Assembly (NCBI GenBank): GCA_011390275.1
Contig: JAABST010000026.1
Location: 1-60,234 of the forward strand
Origin: Geitlerinema sp. S16
GTDB taxonomy: Bacteria > Cyanobacteriota > Cyanobacteriia > Cyanobacteriales > Geitlerinemataceae
Direction: 5' to 3'
Length of the DNA stretch: 60,234 nt
In this document: one piece after another, positions 33,270-41,167 of the stretch
Layout of the letters: each line of letters starts with the position of its first letter
How positions within the stretch are numbered: position 1 is the first letter of the stretch
Position numbers and translations under genes: made by a program
Notes under the pieces: generated by a model
What the model saw: only the letters and a program-made list of their open reading frames with translations
The model's database searches: none
Told to the model about the DNA's origin: nothing

Positions 33270-35039
33270 TTGAAAGATTCCCCGACCGATTCCCCCAAAG
33301 ATCTCCCGAAAGACCTCCCGAAAGACCTCCCGACCGATGCTTCGCAGCCTCGATCCGGAGCGGGATTGGCGTCGGTTAAGTCCTCCCGCTCGGAGGTATC
33401 GCGCCCGATAATCATGATCGCGTCCATGCTCGATCGCCTGCTTCAACATCGCTGGATCGTGACGATCGCCGCGATCTTCTTCGGCATCTCGCTCGCCCTG
33501 CTGCTCAACCGCTACTACAGCTTTTACGCCTCCTACGACCAGGGCATTTTCAACCAGGTGTACTGGAACAGCAGCCACGGGCGCTTTTTTCAAAGTTCGC
33601 TCTCGTCGGCGCTTTCGACCAATGTGGTCAACCAAGGTGCATGGCCGGAGGTGATGTATCACCGGCTGGGGCAGCATTTCACGCCCGCGCTGATGATCTG
33701 GCTACCGATCTACGCGCTGTTTCCCTCGCCCGTAACCCTCAGCGTGCTGCACCTGACGCTGATCACCCTCGGCGGGCTGATGCTCTACGTGCTGGCGCTG
33801 CGCCATGTCGATCGACCCTTGGCCGGTGCGATCGCGGCGAGCTACTACGGCGCAAACGCGGTCGTGGGGCCTACCTGGGGGAATTTTCACGATATTTGTC
33901 AGTTGCCGCTGTTTGTGTTCGTGGCGCTGTGGGCGATGGAAACGCGGCGCTGGTGGCTGTATTGGCTGATGGCGATCGCGATCGTCATGGTGCGCGAAGA
34001 TGCGGGGGTAAGTCTGTTCGGGATCGGAACGTATCTGATCGTCAGCCGTCGTCACATCGGCAGAGGGATCGCCACCTGTGTGCTGGCCTTTGGTTACATG
34101 CTGGTGCTGACGAATGTATTTATGCCGTTCTTTTCCGCTGATATTTCCGAGCGATTCATGATGGAACGCTTCGGGCAATATGCGACGGGAGAGGAGGCAA
34201 CAACGATCGAAATTATTTGGGGTATTCTCAGCAATCCGTTTCGCTTAATCGGCGAACTGTTGACGCCGTTCGATCGGACGATCGCCTATCTCCTCGGCCA
34301 AGGTTTGCCGCTGATGTTTGTCCCCTTTGCCTCGCTCGCGTCCTGGACGATCGCCGGAGTGCCGTTGTTCAAGCTGCTAATCGCCAAAGGGGACTCGGTG
34401 CTGGTGATTAATATTCGTTACGCCATGACCGTCGTTCCGGGCTTATTTTACGGCGCGATCCTCTGGTGGTCATCCCATCAAGATCAGTTTAAACGGCGTG
34501 GTGTGCGACGTTTTTGGGTCGGCTGCGTCACGCTCTCGCTGCTGTTTACCGTCACGTCAAATCCCAACCGCACGCTATATTTCCTGATCCCTGATTCCTT
34601 CGAGCCGCGCGTTCACGTCGGTCTCGTCCAGCAGTGGCAGCACGCCCGCGCGGTGCATGACGTGATTGATCGCGTCCCCGACGAGGCCAGCGTCGCCGCC
34701 ACGACTTACATCGTCCCGCACCTGTCGAGCCGTCGCGAAATCCTACGCTTTCCGCAATATCAGCTCCTGACCGATCGCGGAACCGTCGAACCGACCCAGT
34801 TCATTGCCCTCGATATCGCCCAGCTCGTCACCTATTCCGCCGCGTTTAAGGTCGATCGCGAACGACTCCAGACGATCGTCCCCTTTGTCGATCGTCTGCT
34901 CGAAACGGGTGAATACGGCGCGATCGCCTTTGACGATGGAGCCGTATTACTGCAACGGGAAACCGCGAGTGATCCGGTAGCGCTGTCGGCCTGGATGGTG
35001 TATCGCGAGGAGATCGCTCCAGCCGTAACGCCGGGATAG
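33270..35039 (+). CDS. DUF2079 family polytopic membrane protein
   Basis: 589 residues from TTG at 33270, or 541 from ATG at 33414 (MIASMLDRLLQHRW). The first 48 residues are low complexity (DLPKDLPKDLP), coded by a 12-bp near-repeat at about 33298-33332, and may be untranslated. About nine membrane helices follow, with FYASYDQGIFNQVYWNSSHG in the first outer loop. That is the DUF2079 signature, and the fold is of the GT-C glycosyltransferase type by resemblance. The large C-terminal soluble part (470-585) has VAATTYIVPHLSSRREILRFPQYQ. A role in glycan or lipid-linked sugar transfer is only inference. Confidence 0.8.
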   Translation: MKDSPTDSPKDLPKDLPKDLPTDASQPRSGAGLASVKSSRSEVSRPIIMIASMLDRLLQHRWIVTIAAIFFGISLALLLNRYYSFYASYDQGIFNQVYWNSSHGRFFQSSLSSALSTNVVNQGAWPEVMYHRLGQHFTPALMIWLPIYALFPSPVTLSVLHLTLITLGGLMLYVLALRHVDRPLAGAIAASYYGANAVVGPTWGNFHDICQLPLFVFVALWAMETRRWWLYWLMAIAIVMVREDAGVSLFGIGTYLIVSRRHIGRGIATCVLAFGYMLVLTNVFMPFFSADISERFMMERFGQYATGEEATTIEIIWGILSNPFRLIGELLTPFDRTIAYLLGQGLPLMFVPFASLASWTIAGVPLFKLLIAKGDSVLVINIRYAMTVVPGLFYGAILWWSSHQDQFKRRGVRRFWVGCVTLSLLFTVTSNPNRTLYFLIPDSFEPRVHVGLVQQWQHARAVHDVIDRVPDEASVAATTYIVPHLSSRREILRFPQYQLLTDRGTVEPTQFIALDIAQLVTYSAAFKVDRERLQTIVPFVDRLLETGEYGAIAFDDGAVLLQRETASDPVALSAWMVYREEIAPAVTPG

Positions 35040-35119
35040 TTGCTCGGTTTGAGAAGTCGAACTTTTTCAACAAGTCCGACTTCTCGGATGCTGACGTCTA
35101 AAGTGCTGCCAGTCATCCC

Positions 35120-35410
35120 TCAACCAAAGGAATAATGCTTACGAACGTCGGCGCGAATCTCCCAGGTGCAGGACATGCCCGTCGGAAACGTGACCAGATC
35201 GCCTTTGCCAAACTGAACCGGTTCGCCACCTTCGGGCGTCACGACCACATCGCCCGCCAGCAGATAGCAGATCTCGCGATCGTCGTATGTCCAGGGAAAG
35301 GTGGACGCTTCTTTCGTCCAGATCGGCCACTGCATCACGCCCAGTTCATCGAGCTGATCGGGCGAGGCGTTACGCTCAACCTGAATTTCGATCGTTGGCA
35401 TCGCAGACAT
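35120..35410 (-). CDS. Small cupin-domain protein
   Basis: 96 residues from ATG at 35410. One conserved cupin barrel: TFPWTYDDREICYLLAGDVV for motif 1 and PVQFGKGDLVTFPTGMSCTW for motif 2. It resembles the DUF861/EutQ-like subgroup (ends in W-x-x-R..KHYSF). The motif 1 histidines are replaced by Tyr/Asp/Glu, so metal binding is doubtful. Convergent with the DUF2079 gene. Substrate unknown. Confidence 0.8.
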   Translation of the reverse strand: MSAMPTIEIQVERNASPDQLDELGVMQWPIWTKEASTFPWTYDDREICYLLAGDVVVTPEGGEPVQFGKGDLVTFPTGMSCTWEIRADVRKHYSFG

Positions 35411-35485
35411 AGCAGAACCTCAACGCGTAAAATCTGAATTGAATCGATCGCACGATACCGCATTTGCAGAGGAGACCAAATCATC

Positions 35486-35752
35486 ATGGGTCGTCAAGCC
35501 AAACTCAAGCGCCAACGTAAACAGGCGGCGCAACACGAAGCCGATACGGCGATGAATGCCGCGCCCGATCGCGATCCGTCTACGACTCCGATCGAGCCGG
35601 GATCAGCGGATGTTGCGCCATCTGCCGAACCCCATTCCGTCCCGATTACGCGCGATTTTCTCAACAAAATGGAGCGTCAGGGCTACTCGCTCAAAGCCGA
35701 TCGCCGAGCCCCGGAAATCACCGACGAGCGACCCCAGCCGCAGCGCCGCTAG
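35486..35752 (+). CDS. Small basic conserved hypothetical protein
   Basis: 88 residues from ATG, with AGAGGAG 11 bp upstream. The N-terminus is strongly basic (MGRQAKLKRQRKQ), the centre is Ala/Pro/Asp-rich and disordered, and the C-terminal part TRDFLNKMERQGYSLKADRRAP is helical. I recognise no family beyond short cyanobacterial proteins of this shape. The basic start suggests RNA or ribosome contact, but this is a guess. Confidence 0.65.
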   Translation: MGRQAKLKRQRKQAAQHEADTAMNAAPDRDPSTTPIEPGSADVAPSAEPHSVPITRDFLNKMERQGYSLKADRRAPEITDERPQPQRR

Positions 35753-35820
35753 TCATGCTTCGTCTGTCCGCTACTGTTCAGAACTCGCTTTTCGGGTTAA
35801 TTTTGTCGCCGCCTATTTGC

Positions 35821-36249
35821 TTATTCCGCGTCTTTTTTATGGGTTACGGTAACGACGGTGTGGACGTTGCCGCGCGGTAGATAGTCGCCGACGATCGTGA
35901 TTTCCAGCGGATCGCAAGCGTTGACGAAATCATCGAGGATTTTATTCACCGATTCCTCGTGGGAAATGAACATATCGCGGTAGCTGTTGATGTAAAGCTT
36001 CAGCGCTTTGAGTTCGACCACGCGTCCATCGGGAACGTAGTCAATGTTGATCGTCGCAAAGTCGGGATAGCCCGAGAACGGACACTTACAGGTGAACTCG
36101 GGCAGCGTGATATTGACGTTGTAGTGACGACCAGGGCGCGGGTTGGGAAATGTGGTGAGCTGACCCTCCTCGATCGCGCGTTCGCCGTATTTCATCGGCG
36201 GTGTGGTCTCGGATTCTGGGTTGGACGTGGAGGCAGTGCTATGAGTCAT
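35821..36249 (-). CDS. queF: NADPH-dependent 7-cyano-7-deazaguanine (preQ0) reductase
   Basis: 142 residues from ATG at 36249; the open frame runs back to 36375, into MITE sequence, and is rejected. It is a single-domain (YkvM-type) QueF that reduces the nitrile of preQ0 to preQ1 for queuosine. The nucleophile Cys is in FTCKCPFSGYPD, with the substrate Glu in VELKALKLYINSYRD (E-L-K-x-L-K). The catalytic His/Asp region is FISHEESVN. The MITE at 36329-36441 lies directly upstream and may affect transcription. Confidence 0.93.
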   Translation of the reverse strand: MTHSTASTSNPESETTPPMKYGERAIEEGQLTTFPNPRPGRHYNVNITLPEFTCKCPFSGYPDFATINIDYVPDGRVVELKALKLYINSYRDMFISHEESVNKILDDFVNACDPLEITIVGDYLPRGNVHTVVTVTHKKDAE

Positions 36250-36328
36250 GCTCGGCAGGCAACATAAATTAACAATTGATCGATTATCGCAAGTTGTTGC
36301 ACTTTGGCGCAGCTCAAGCTGTGATGCT

Positions 36329-36441
36329 ATAGCAAAAAACGATTTGGTTAGGACGTATAAAAAAGCTGAGAGCACTGAGCGGAGTCGAAGTGCGGTTTTT
36401 AGCTTGGATGAGAGTGTCCTAACACAATCGGCTTACGCTAT
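36329..36441 (-). repeat. MITE family A, copy 4, upstream of queF
   Basis: A complete 113-bp copy flanked by TA on both sides (CTATAGC at the left, GCTATAA at the right), the best case for a TA target duplication. It lies between the GUN4-domain gene and queF, which are both on the minus strand. Confidence 0.85.
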
Positions 36442-36466
36442 AAATGGTCAAAACACCAAAATTCTC

Positions 36467-37480
36467 TTACTGATTTTCGTTGAGTCGCGAGCTTTGATCG
36501 GTATGGCTCATTTCTGAACTTTCTGAACTCTCCGAAATCTGCTGCCAGCGATCGAACCAGGCTTGCAGAATCTTCACGACGGTCTCACCCCCGATGCCGT
36601 AACACGCCCGCTTCCGCCAACCCAGCACCGGAAAATGCCCGATCGCCACCGACTCCAGCGTCTCCGACTCAAAGCGCAACTCGTCGTAATACAGCCAGCC
36701 GCGCGGCGTGCGCCAGCCAACGCGATCGCAAAATCTGCCGTAATCGTCCGCCCATTGGCTGATTTGCGCGACCAAGCCAAACCGTCCATCGCTATAGGCC
36801 GACCATAGCCAAGCCAGCGTCTGTAAATCGGCGGCAGGGAAGCGAGCGATGTCGTCGAGGAGAGTATTAGGGGAAGGGTTGGCGGGAAAAAAGGCGGGAG
36901 AAGGATCGGTCTGGGATGGGCGATTGAGGGCGATCGCGTCGTGGATTAGCGTGTGGGTGATCGCGTCGGCGGTGCGCCAATCGGCTTGGCTGAGGGCGAG
37001 GGCGAGGGGCGTGTAATCGAGGCCAAGGTCGGAGTAGAGCGGGAGTTCGTCCGCTGAATGGGTTTGATTGGCGGTGGGATCGATCGCGATCGCCGCATCG
37101 AGTCGGGTATCGATCCGATCAAAGCGCTCCGTAATGCTGAGATCGATCGCGTCTAGGCGATCGATCAGCCAATTCATCCCTTGCGCTAGGTATTCGTGCT
37201 GCGGGTCGTGCTGCTCATCCTGCCGATCGTCGTCCCGATCGTCATGCTCCTGGCGAGCCTGTAGCGCCTGCCACGTGTCTCGCGCCCATGCTTCCCTCGC
37301 CCGATCCCGTTCAGCGTTAACGGTCTCTGTCTCCATCTCTGTCTCTACCTCCACGGCCTGCGGCCAACCGCAGATCGTACAAACAGAGGAAATGGAAAAT
37401 TGATCCCTGATATCTGACCTTGGGTAAGCCGTATCGCAGACCGGACAGTGTGAAATTGTGACCGGATCGTGTTCCGCCAC
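36467..37480 (-). CDS. Zinc-ribbon protein with C-terminal GUN4 domain
   Basis: 337 residues from GTG. The N-terminus holds two CxxC pairs (CPVCDTAYP and CTICGWP), a zinc ribbon. Residues 50-150 are charged and helical (DDRDDDRQDEQHDPQ). The C-terminal 150-315 is a GUN4 domain: DYTPLALALSQADWRTAD, DLQTLAWLWSAYSDGRFGLVAQ and YDELRFES..GHFPVLGWRKR. GUN4 binds porphyrins and stimulates Mg-chelatase, but multi-domain cyanobacterial versions may be heme or bilin sensors. This one is 10 bp downstream of ssb and probably co-transcribed with it. Confidence 0.85.
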   Translation of the reverse strand: MAEHDPVTISHCPVCDTAYPRSDIRDQFSISSVCTICGWPQAVEVETEMETETVNAERDRAREAWARDTWQALQARQEHDDRDDDRQDEQHDPQHEYLAQGMNWLIDRLDAIDLSITERFDRIDTRLDAAIAIDPTANQTHSADELPLYSDLGLDYTPLALALSQADWRTADAITHTLIHDAIALNRPSQTDPSPAFFPANPSPNTLLDDIARFPAADLQTLAWLWSAYSDGRFGLVAQISQWADDYGRFCDRVGWRTPRGWLYYDELRFESETLESVAIGHFPVLGWRKRACYGIGGETVVKILQAWFDRWQQISESSESSEMSHTDQSSRLNENQ

Positions 37481-37490
37481 GAGTTACACG

Positions 37491-37850
37491 CTAAAACTCA
37501 TCATTATAAGAACCGACGGCACTTGGATCATTGTCTCGCTTCGAGCCTAAGAGACGTAAGGTATCAACATTCACGATCGGTGACGAACGCTGCGAACCCG
37601 TCCCACGATCCTGCCACGTATCGATTTTGATATAGCCCGTAACGCCGATCAGACTGCCTTTGCGCACATAATTGGCCACAACTTCAGCACTTTTATCCCA
37701 AAACTCAAGATTGAACCAATCGGGGCGATCGTCTTTTGTGGGTCGATCCACCGCCAGAGAAACCCGACACTTCACTTTCCCCGAGTCAAAGTAACGAACA
37801 TCGGGATCGCCACCAACCCGACCCACTAACGTAATTGAATTAATCGTCAT
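37491..37850 (-). CDS. ssb: Single-stranded DNA-binding protein
   Basis: 119 residues from ATG, the short cyanobacterial form. It is one OB fold: NSITLVGRVGGDPDVRYFDSGK, then CRVSLAV, WFNLEFWDKSAEVVANYVRKG and GVTGYIKIDTW. The tail is only GSYNDEF, a weak version of the acidic partner-binding C-terminus (DDDIPF type). It binds ssDNA in replication and repair. It is followed at 10 bp by the GUN4-domain gene and is divergent from mreB. Confidence 0.9.
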   Translation of the reverse strand: MTINSITLVGRVGGDPDVRYFDSGKVKCRVSLAVDRPTKDDRPDWFNLEFWDKSAEVVANYVRKGSLIGVTGYIKIDTWQDRGTGSQRSSPIVNVDTLRLLGSKRDNDPSAVGSYNDEF

Positions 37851-38211
37851 TTTAGTTATTTCAAGACCTGGTACGTAATGACTGCCTCGGATTTAGGCCA
37901 CAAACAATTGTTTGTAATACCCTGAAAAAATAGGGGAATTCAACATCAGGCAACGCCAAGATTACAGAACTCGTCGCCGTTCAGCCCATAGTCTGTCTAC
38001 GGACAGCCTGCAAACAACAGCGTTGCGCCCCTTGCTTATTTTGCATCCATGCTAACCCGATCGCGCCTATCCCAAAAAAATCTCGCTCAGCCTGTCAGCC
38101 AATCATATAGACGAAGGGGACGAAACATAATAGAATCCCACTCGTAAAAGAAAGGAACAAAAGTTTACAGCTCGCTCGGGAGCTGCAACGGTTCGGAGGC
38201 CAAAAGATCGC
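37851..38211. promoter_or_regulatory. Divergent ssb-mreB promoter region with a 16-bp perfect palindrome
   Basis: ACAAACAA/TTGTTTGT (37900-37915) is a perfect 16-bp palindrome 50 bp before the ssb start, placed for an operator. A small stem occurs at CTGTC-tac-GGACAG (about 37991-38004). In the mreB leader CAGCTC (38168-38173) pairs with GAGCTG (38180-38185), and GGAGG at 38195-38199 is the mreB SD. Confidence 0.5.
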
Positions 38212-39252
38212 GTGGGCATACTAAGTCGCTTTTCACTGTCCAGAGATATGGGTATCGATTTAGGTACCGCTAATACTCTCGTCTATGTCTCCGGTAAGGG
38301 GATCGTTCTCCAAGAGCCGTCCGTGGTCGCGATCGACCAGGACGACAAACTTCCGCTCGCCGTCGGTACCGAGGCGAAAAACATGCTGGGCCGTACGCCT
38401 GGTAACGTCGTCGCACTGCGTCCGCTGCGTGATGGTGTCATCGCCGACTTCGACACGGCAGAGATGATGCTGAAACACTTCATCCGTCAGGTTAACGAAG
38501 GTCAAGCCCTCGTCTCGCCTCGAATCGTGATCGGTATCCCGAGTGGCGTCACTGGTGTTGAACGTCGCGCCGTCATGGACGCCGCACTCCAAGCCGGAGC
38601 CCGCGATGTTCGCCTCATTGACGAACCCGTTGCAGCAGCGATCGGCGCTGGCCTCCCCGTCGCAGACCCGACGGGCAACATGATCATTGACATCGGCGGC
38701 GGTACAACCGAAGTCGCCGTCATGAGCTTGCAGGGCATCGTGTTGAGCGAATCCGTTCGTGTGGCGGGTGATGAACTGAGCGAGTCGATCGCCCAGTACA
38801 TGAAAAAAGTCCACAACCTAATTATTGGGGAACGAACCTCCGAAGAAATCAAAATCAAAGTCGGTTCGGCCTATCCGTCGGATGACGACGAGACGACGAT
38901 GGATGTTCGCGGTTTACACATGCTTTCCGGTCTACCGCGTACGGTCACGATCAAAAGCGCCGAAATTCGTGAAAGCATGTCCGAACCCCTCGCCGTGATT
39001 GTCGAAGCGGTTAAACGCACCCTCGAACGGACTCCGCCAGAACTGGCCGCCGATATCATCGATCGCGGCATCATGCTCGCTGGCGGTGGCGCACTGCTCA
39101 AAGGCATCGACACCCTGATTAGCCACGAAACGGGTATCGTCACCCACATCGCTGCAGACCCCCTAAGCTGTGTTGTTCTCGGAACCGGTCGCGTTCTCGA
39201 AAACTTCAAACAGCTAGAACGAGTCTTCCGTACACGTTCTAACCCACTCTAA
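38212..39252 (+). CDS. mreB: Rod shape-determining protein MreB
   Basis: 346 residues from GTG with GGAGG 12 bp upstream. It is an actin-like ATPase: phosphate 1 MGIDLGTANTLVYVSGKG, connect/phosphate 2 MIIDIGGGTTEVAVMSLQGI, adenosine motif GIMLAGGGALLKGID. No deviation in key residues. It forms membrane filaments that direct lateral wall synthesis. First gene of mreBCD. The mreC start is 258 bp away, an unusually long and structured spacer. The class A PBP of this window (3380-5260) is a likely functional partner but not a neighbour. Confidence 0.97.
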   Translation: MGILSRFSLSRDMGIDLGTANTLVYVSGKGIVLQEPSVVAIDQDDKLPLAVGTEAKNMLGRTPGNVVALRPLRDGVIADFDTAEMMLKHFIRQVNEGQALVSPRIVIGIPSGVTGVERRAVMDAALQAGARDVRLIDEPVAAAIGAGLPVADPTGNMIIDIGGGTTEVAVMSLQGIVLSESVRVAGDELSESIAQYMKKVHNLIIGERTSEEIKIKVGSAYPSDDDETTMDVRGLHMLSGLPRTVTIKSAEIRESMSEPLAVIVEAVKRTLERTPPELAADIIDRGIMLAGGGALLKGIDTLISHETGIVTHIAADPLSCVVLGTGRVLENFKQLERVFRTRSNPL

Positions 39253-39272
39253 ACCTGGCCTAAACGGGTCAG

Positions 39273-39374
39273 ATAATTTGGATAATTTTCCGGAGTCTTG
39301 TAATTTGACCTCGAAACATTATCCAAATTATTAAGACTGATGCGATTAACAAAAAAAGTAATCGCATCAGTCTT
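39273..39374 (+). terminator. Two consecutive stem-loops between mreB and mreC
   Basis: First: ATAATTTGGATAAT (39273-39286) pairs with ATTATCCAAATTAT (39318-39331), 14 bp perfect with a 31-nt loop. Second: AAGACTGATGCGATTA (39333-39348) pairs with TAATCGCATCAGTCTT (39359-39374), 16 bp perfect with an A-rich loop. The second ends TCTTTCT and may terminate part of the mreB transcripts, lowering mreC and mreD. It could instead protect the mreB 3' end. Confidence 0.65.
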
Positions 39375-39510
39375 TCTGATACCGGCGAGTTCAGATGCTT
39401 CAAATCGAAACTGACTGTGCTAGTCTCTCTTTGAGTCGACTCAAATGAGCGAATCGAAATGTATTGGGTGTCGCTATTAGAATGTTGAACGTCACATAAC
39501 CAGAGGGTCA

Positions 39511-40320
39511 ATGTTCGTATATGCCATACGCCAGTGGTGGATTCGCTATGGCGTTACCACTGGAATATCAATTGTTGTATTGCTCGGAGCCTGGTCATTT
39601 CGTCAGTCGAATGGCCGCATCCTATACGAACTGTACAGCCAAATTTCTCAGCCGTTTGAAGTTCCTCAAGCTCGTGAAAAAGATCTAATTGATGCACGGA
39701 CACGTGAACTGTCCGTCAAGCTCGAAGAGCAAAGACAGGAAAATGCCAGACTGCGTCAGTTAATCGGAGAAGCTCCCAAAAATATCGGTGAGCCGAAATT
39801 TGCGCCGATTATTGGCCGCAGTGCAAACCATTGGTGGCAAAATCTTGTGATTGGTCGTGGAGGTGCGGATGGTATTTCGCGCGGCGATGTGGTTGTTGCA
39901 CCGGGTGGGCTGATTGGTCGGGTGGCTAGTGTTTCAGCTCATGCGAGTCGTGTTCTTCTCGTTTCTGATCCATCTAGCCGGGTTGGAATCACCGTGACGC
40001 GCTCTCGTGCTGCTGGGGTGATGCGCGGTGTGGGTAGCACGATCGCAATTATTGAATTCTTCGAGAAGCTGCCAGACGTTAAGACCGGCGATGCGATCAC
40101 AACGTCTAACTTGAGCCAGCGTTTCCCTTCAGGCGTGCCGATCGGAACCGTCACGTCCGTGGACTTATCGGCCAGCCCTGCGCCACAGGTTGAAGTAGAA
40201 CTTTTTGTCCCTCTCGCCGATCTAGAATGGGTTTCGGTTCATTCTCATGTGGATAAACCACTCAACCCTCAATCGGAACTTAATAGTGAGGTGGAAATTT
40301 TGCTGGATGAAGAGCAATAG
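39511..40320 (+). CDS. mreC: Rod shape-determining protein MreC
   Basis: 269 residues from ATG, with AGAGGG 5 bp upstream. A short cytosolic start and a TM helix (YGVTTGISIVVLLGAWSF) precede a coiled coil (LIDARTRELSVKLEEQRQEN). The MreC beta-barrel domain follows: FAPIIGRSANHWWQNLVIGR, GVVVAPGGLIGRV-like VVVAPGGLIGRVASV, and VLLVSDPSSRVGITVTRS. It is periplasmic and links MreB to wall synthases such as RodA/PBP2. Slightly AT-richer than its flanks. Confidence 0.93.
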   Translation: MFVYAIRQWWIRYGVTTGISIVVLLGAWSFRQSNGRILYELYSQISQPFEVPQAREKDLIDARTRELSVKLEEQRQENARLRQLIGEAPKNIGEPKFAPIIGRSANHWWQNLVIGRGGADGISRGDVVVAPGGLIGRVASVSAHASRVLLVSDPSSRVGITVTRSRAAGVMRGVGSTIAIIEFFEKLPDVKTGDAITTSNLSQRFPSGVPIGTVTSVDLSASPAPQVEVELFVPLADLEWVSVHSHVDKPLNPQSELNSEVEILLDEEQ

Positions 40321-40501
40321 CGAGCATTGGTCTTGCTTGATTGGAACCGTTTGCTTACACCGTTTGCTTAAGTCTCTTCCTAATCAAGGCTAAGATTTTA
40401 AAAGATTTTAAAGTGTTGATGATTTGCCCTTTGGGTTTGGGTTTAAAGTTTTTCTCTCATCGTGTCTCGATTCTGCTTGTTATCTCTTTTCACCCTGACT
40501 T

Positions 40502-41068
40502 ATGCGTTGGTCGAAGCTATCTCGAAAATTCACAAATGGCTCCGTAACGTTTGCTTCGATCGTGTTATGTCTCCTGTTGTTGCCCGCGCGTTTTCCGGGT
40601 ATGGAACTGCTAGGCGTCGCCCCCAATTGGCTGTTAATTTGGGTTGTTTCTTGGAGTATTAATCGCAGTTTTTGGCAAGCTGCATTAGCGGGTTGGGCGA
40701 TCGGTTTTCTACAAGACGGAATGAGTGAGCAAATACCAACCCGAGCGCTCAGTCTGCTGATTGTCGGTGTGCTAACGGCATCACTCAAAAAACAGAAATA
40801 TGTTCAGGAAGACTTTATTTCGGTGTCGCTGATTGTCTTTGCGATGTCAGCAATTTCTGAAACGGTCGTCGCGCTGCAATTTTGTTGGTATACCTGGCGT
40901 CCCGGTAGTGGGCTGACGTTTATGCATTTTGACGAGGTCTGGTCGTACTACCAGGATGTCACCCTAGCGTCTGCCTTGCTGAGTAGTCTTTGGGCTCCAG
41001 TGCTTTATTATCCTCTGAATTATTGGTGGCGTCGGATGCGGTTATTAGAAATCAATAGCACGACATAA
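40502..41068 (+). CDS. mreD: Rod shape-determining protein MreD
   Basis: 188 residues from ATG. About five membrane helices (ASIVLCLLLLPARFPGMELL, WLLIWVVSWSINRSFWQAAL, ALSLLIVGVLTASL...). GWAIGFLQDGMS is the conserved core loop of MreD. Position and topology make the assignment secure, although MreD diverges in sequence. The stop codon lies within a perfect 46-bp palindrome (41057-41102). Confidence 0.88.
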   Translation: MRWSKLSRKFTNGSVTFASIVLCLLLLPARFPGMELLGVAPNWLLIWVVSWSINRSFWQAALAGWAIGFLQDGMSEQIPTRALSLLIVGVLTASLKKQKYVQEDFISVSLIVFAMSAISETVVALQFCWYTWRPGSGLTFMHFDEVWSYYQDVTLASALLSSLWAPVLYYPLNYWWRRMRLLEINSTT

Positions 41069-41102
41069 ATTGATCTCAATTGAGATCAATTTATGTCGTG
41101 CT
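41057..41102. terminator. 46-bp perfect palindrome overlapping the mreD stop codon
   Basis: The arms AGCACGACATAAATTGATCT (41057-41076) plus CAA, and the exact reverse complement, meet without a spacer at 41079/41080. This gives a 23-bp perfect stem containing the mreD TAA (41066-41068). It lies between convergent mreD and the TPR gene and should stop transcription or form a cruciform. There is no T run, so a pure intrinsic terminator is uncertain. Confidence 0.7.
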
Positions 41103-41167
41103 GGTCGTGCGATTTTCCGATCGCCAGCCAAACCGAAATATTGACCGAAATATTGACGATGCGAACC

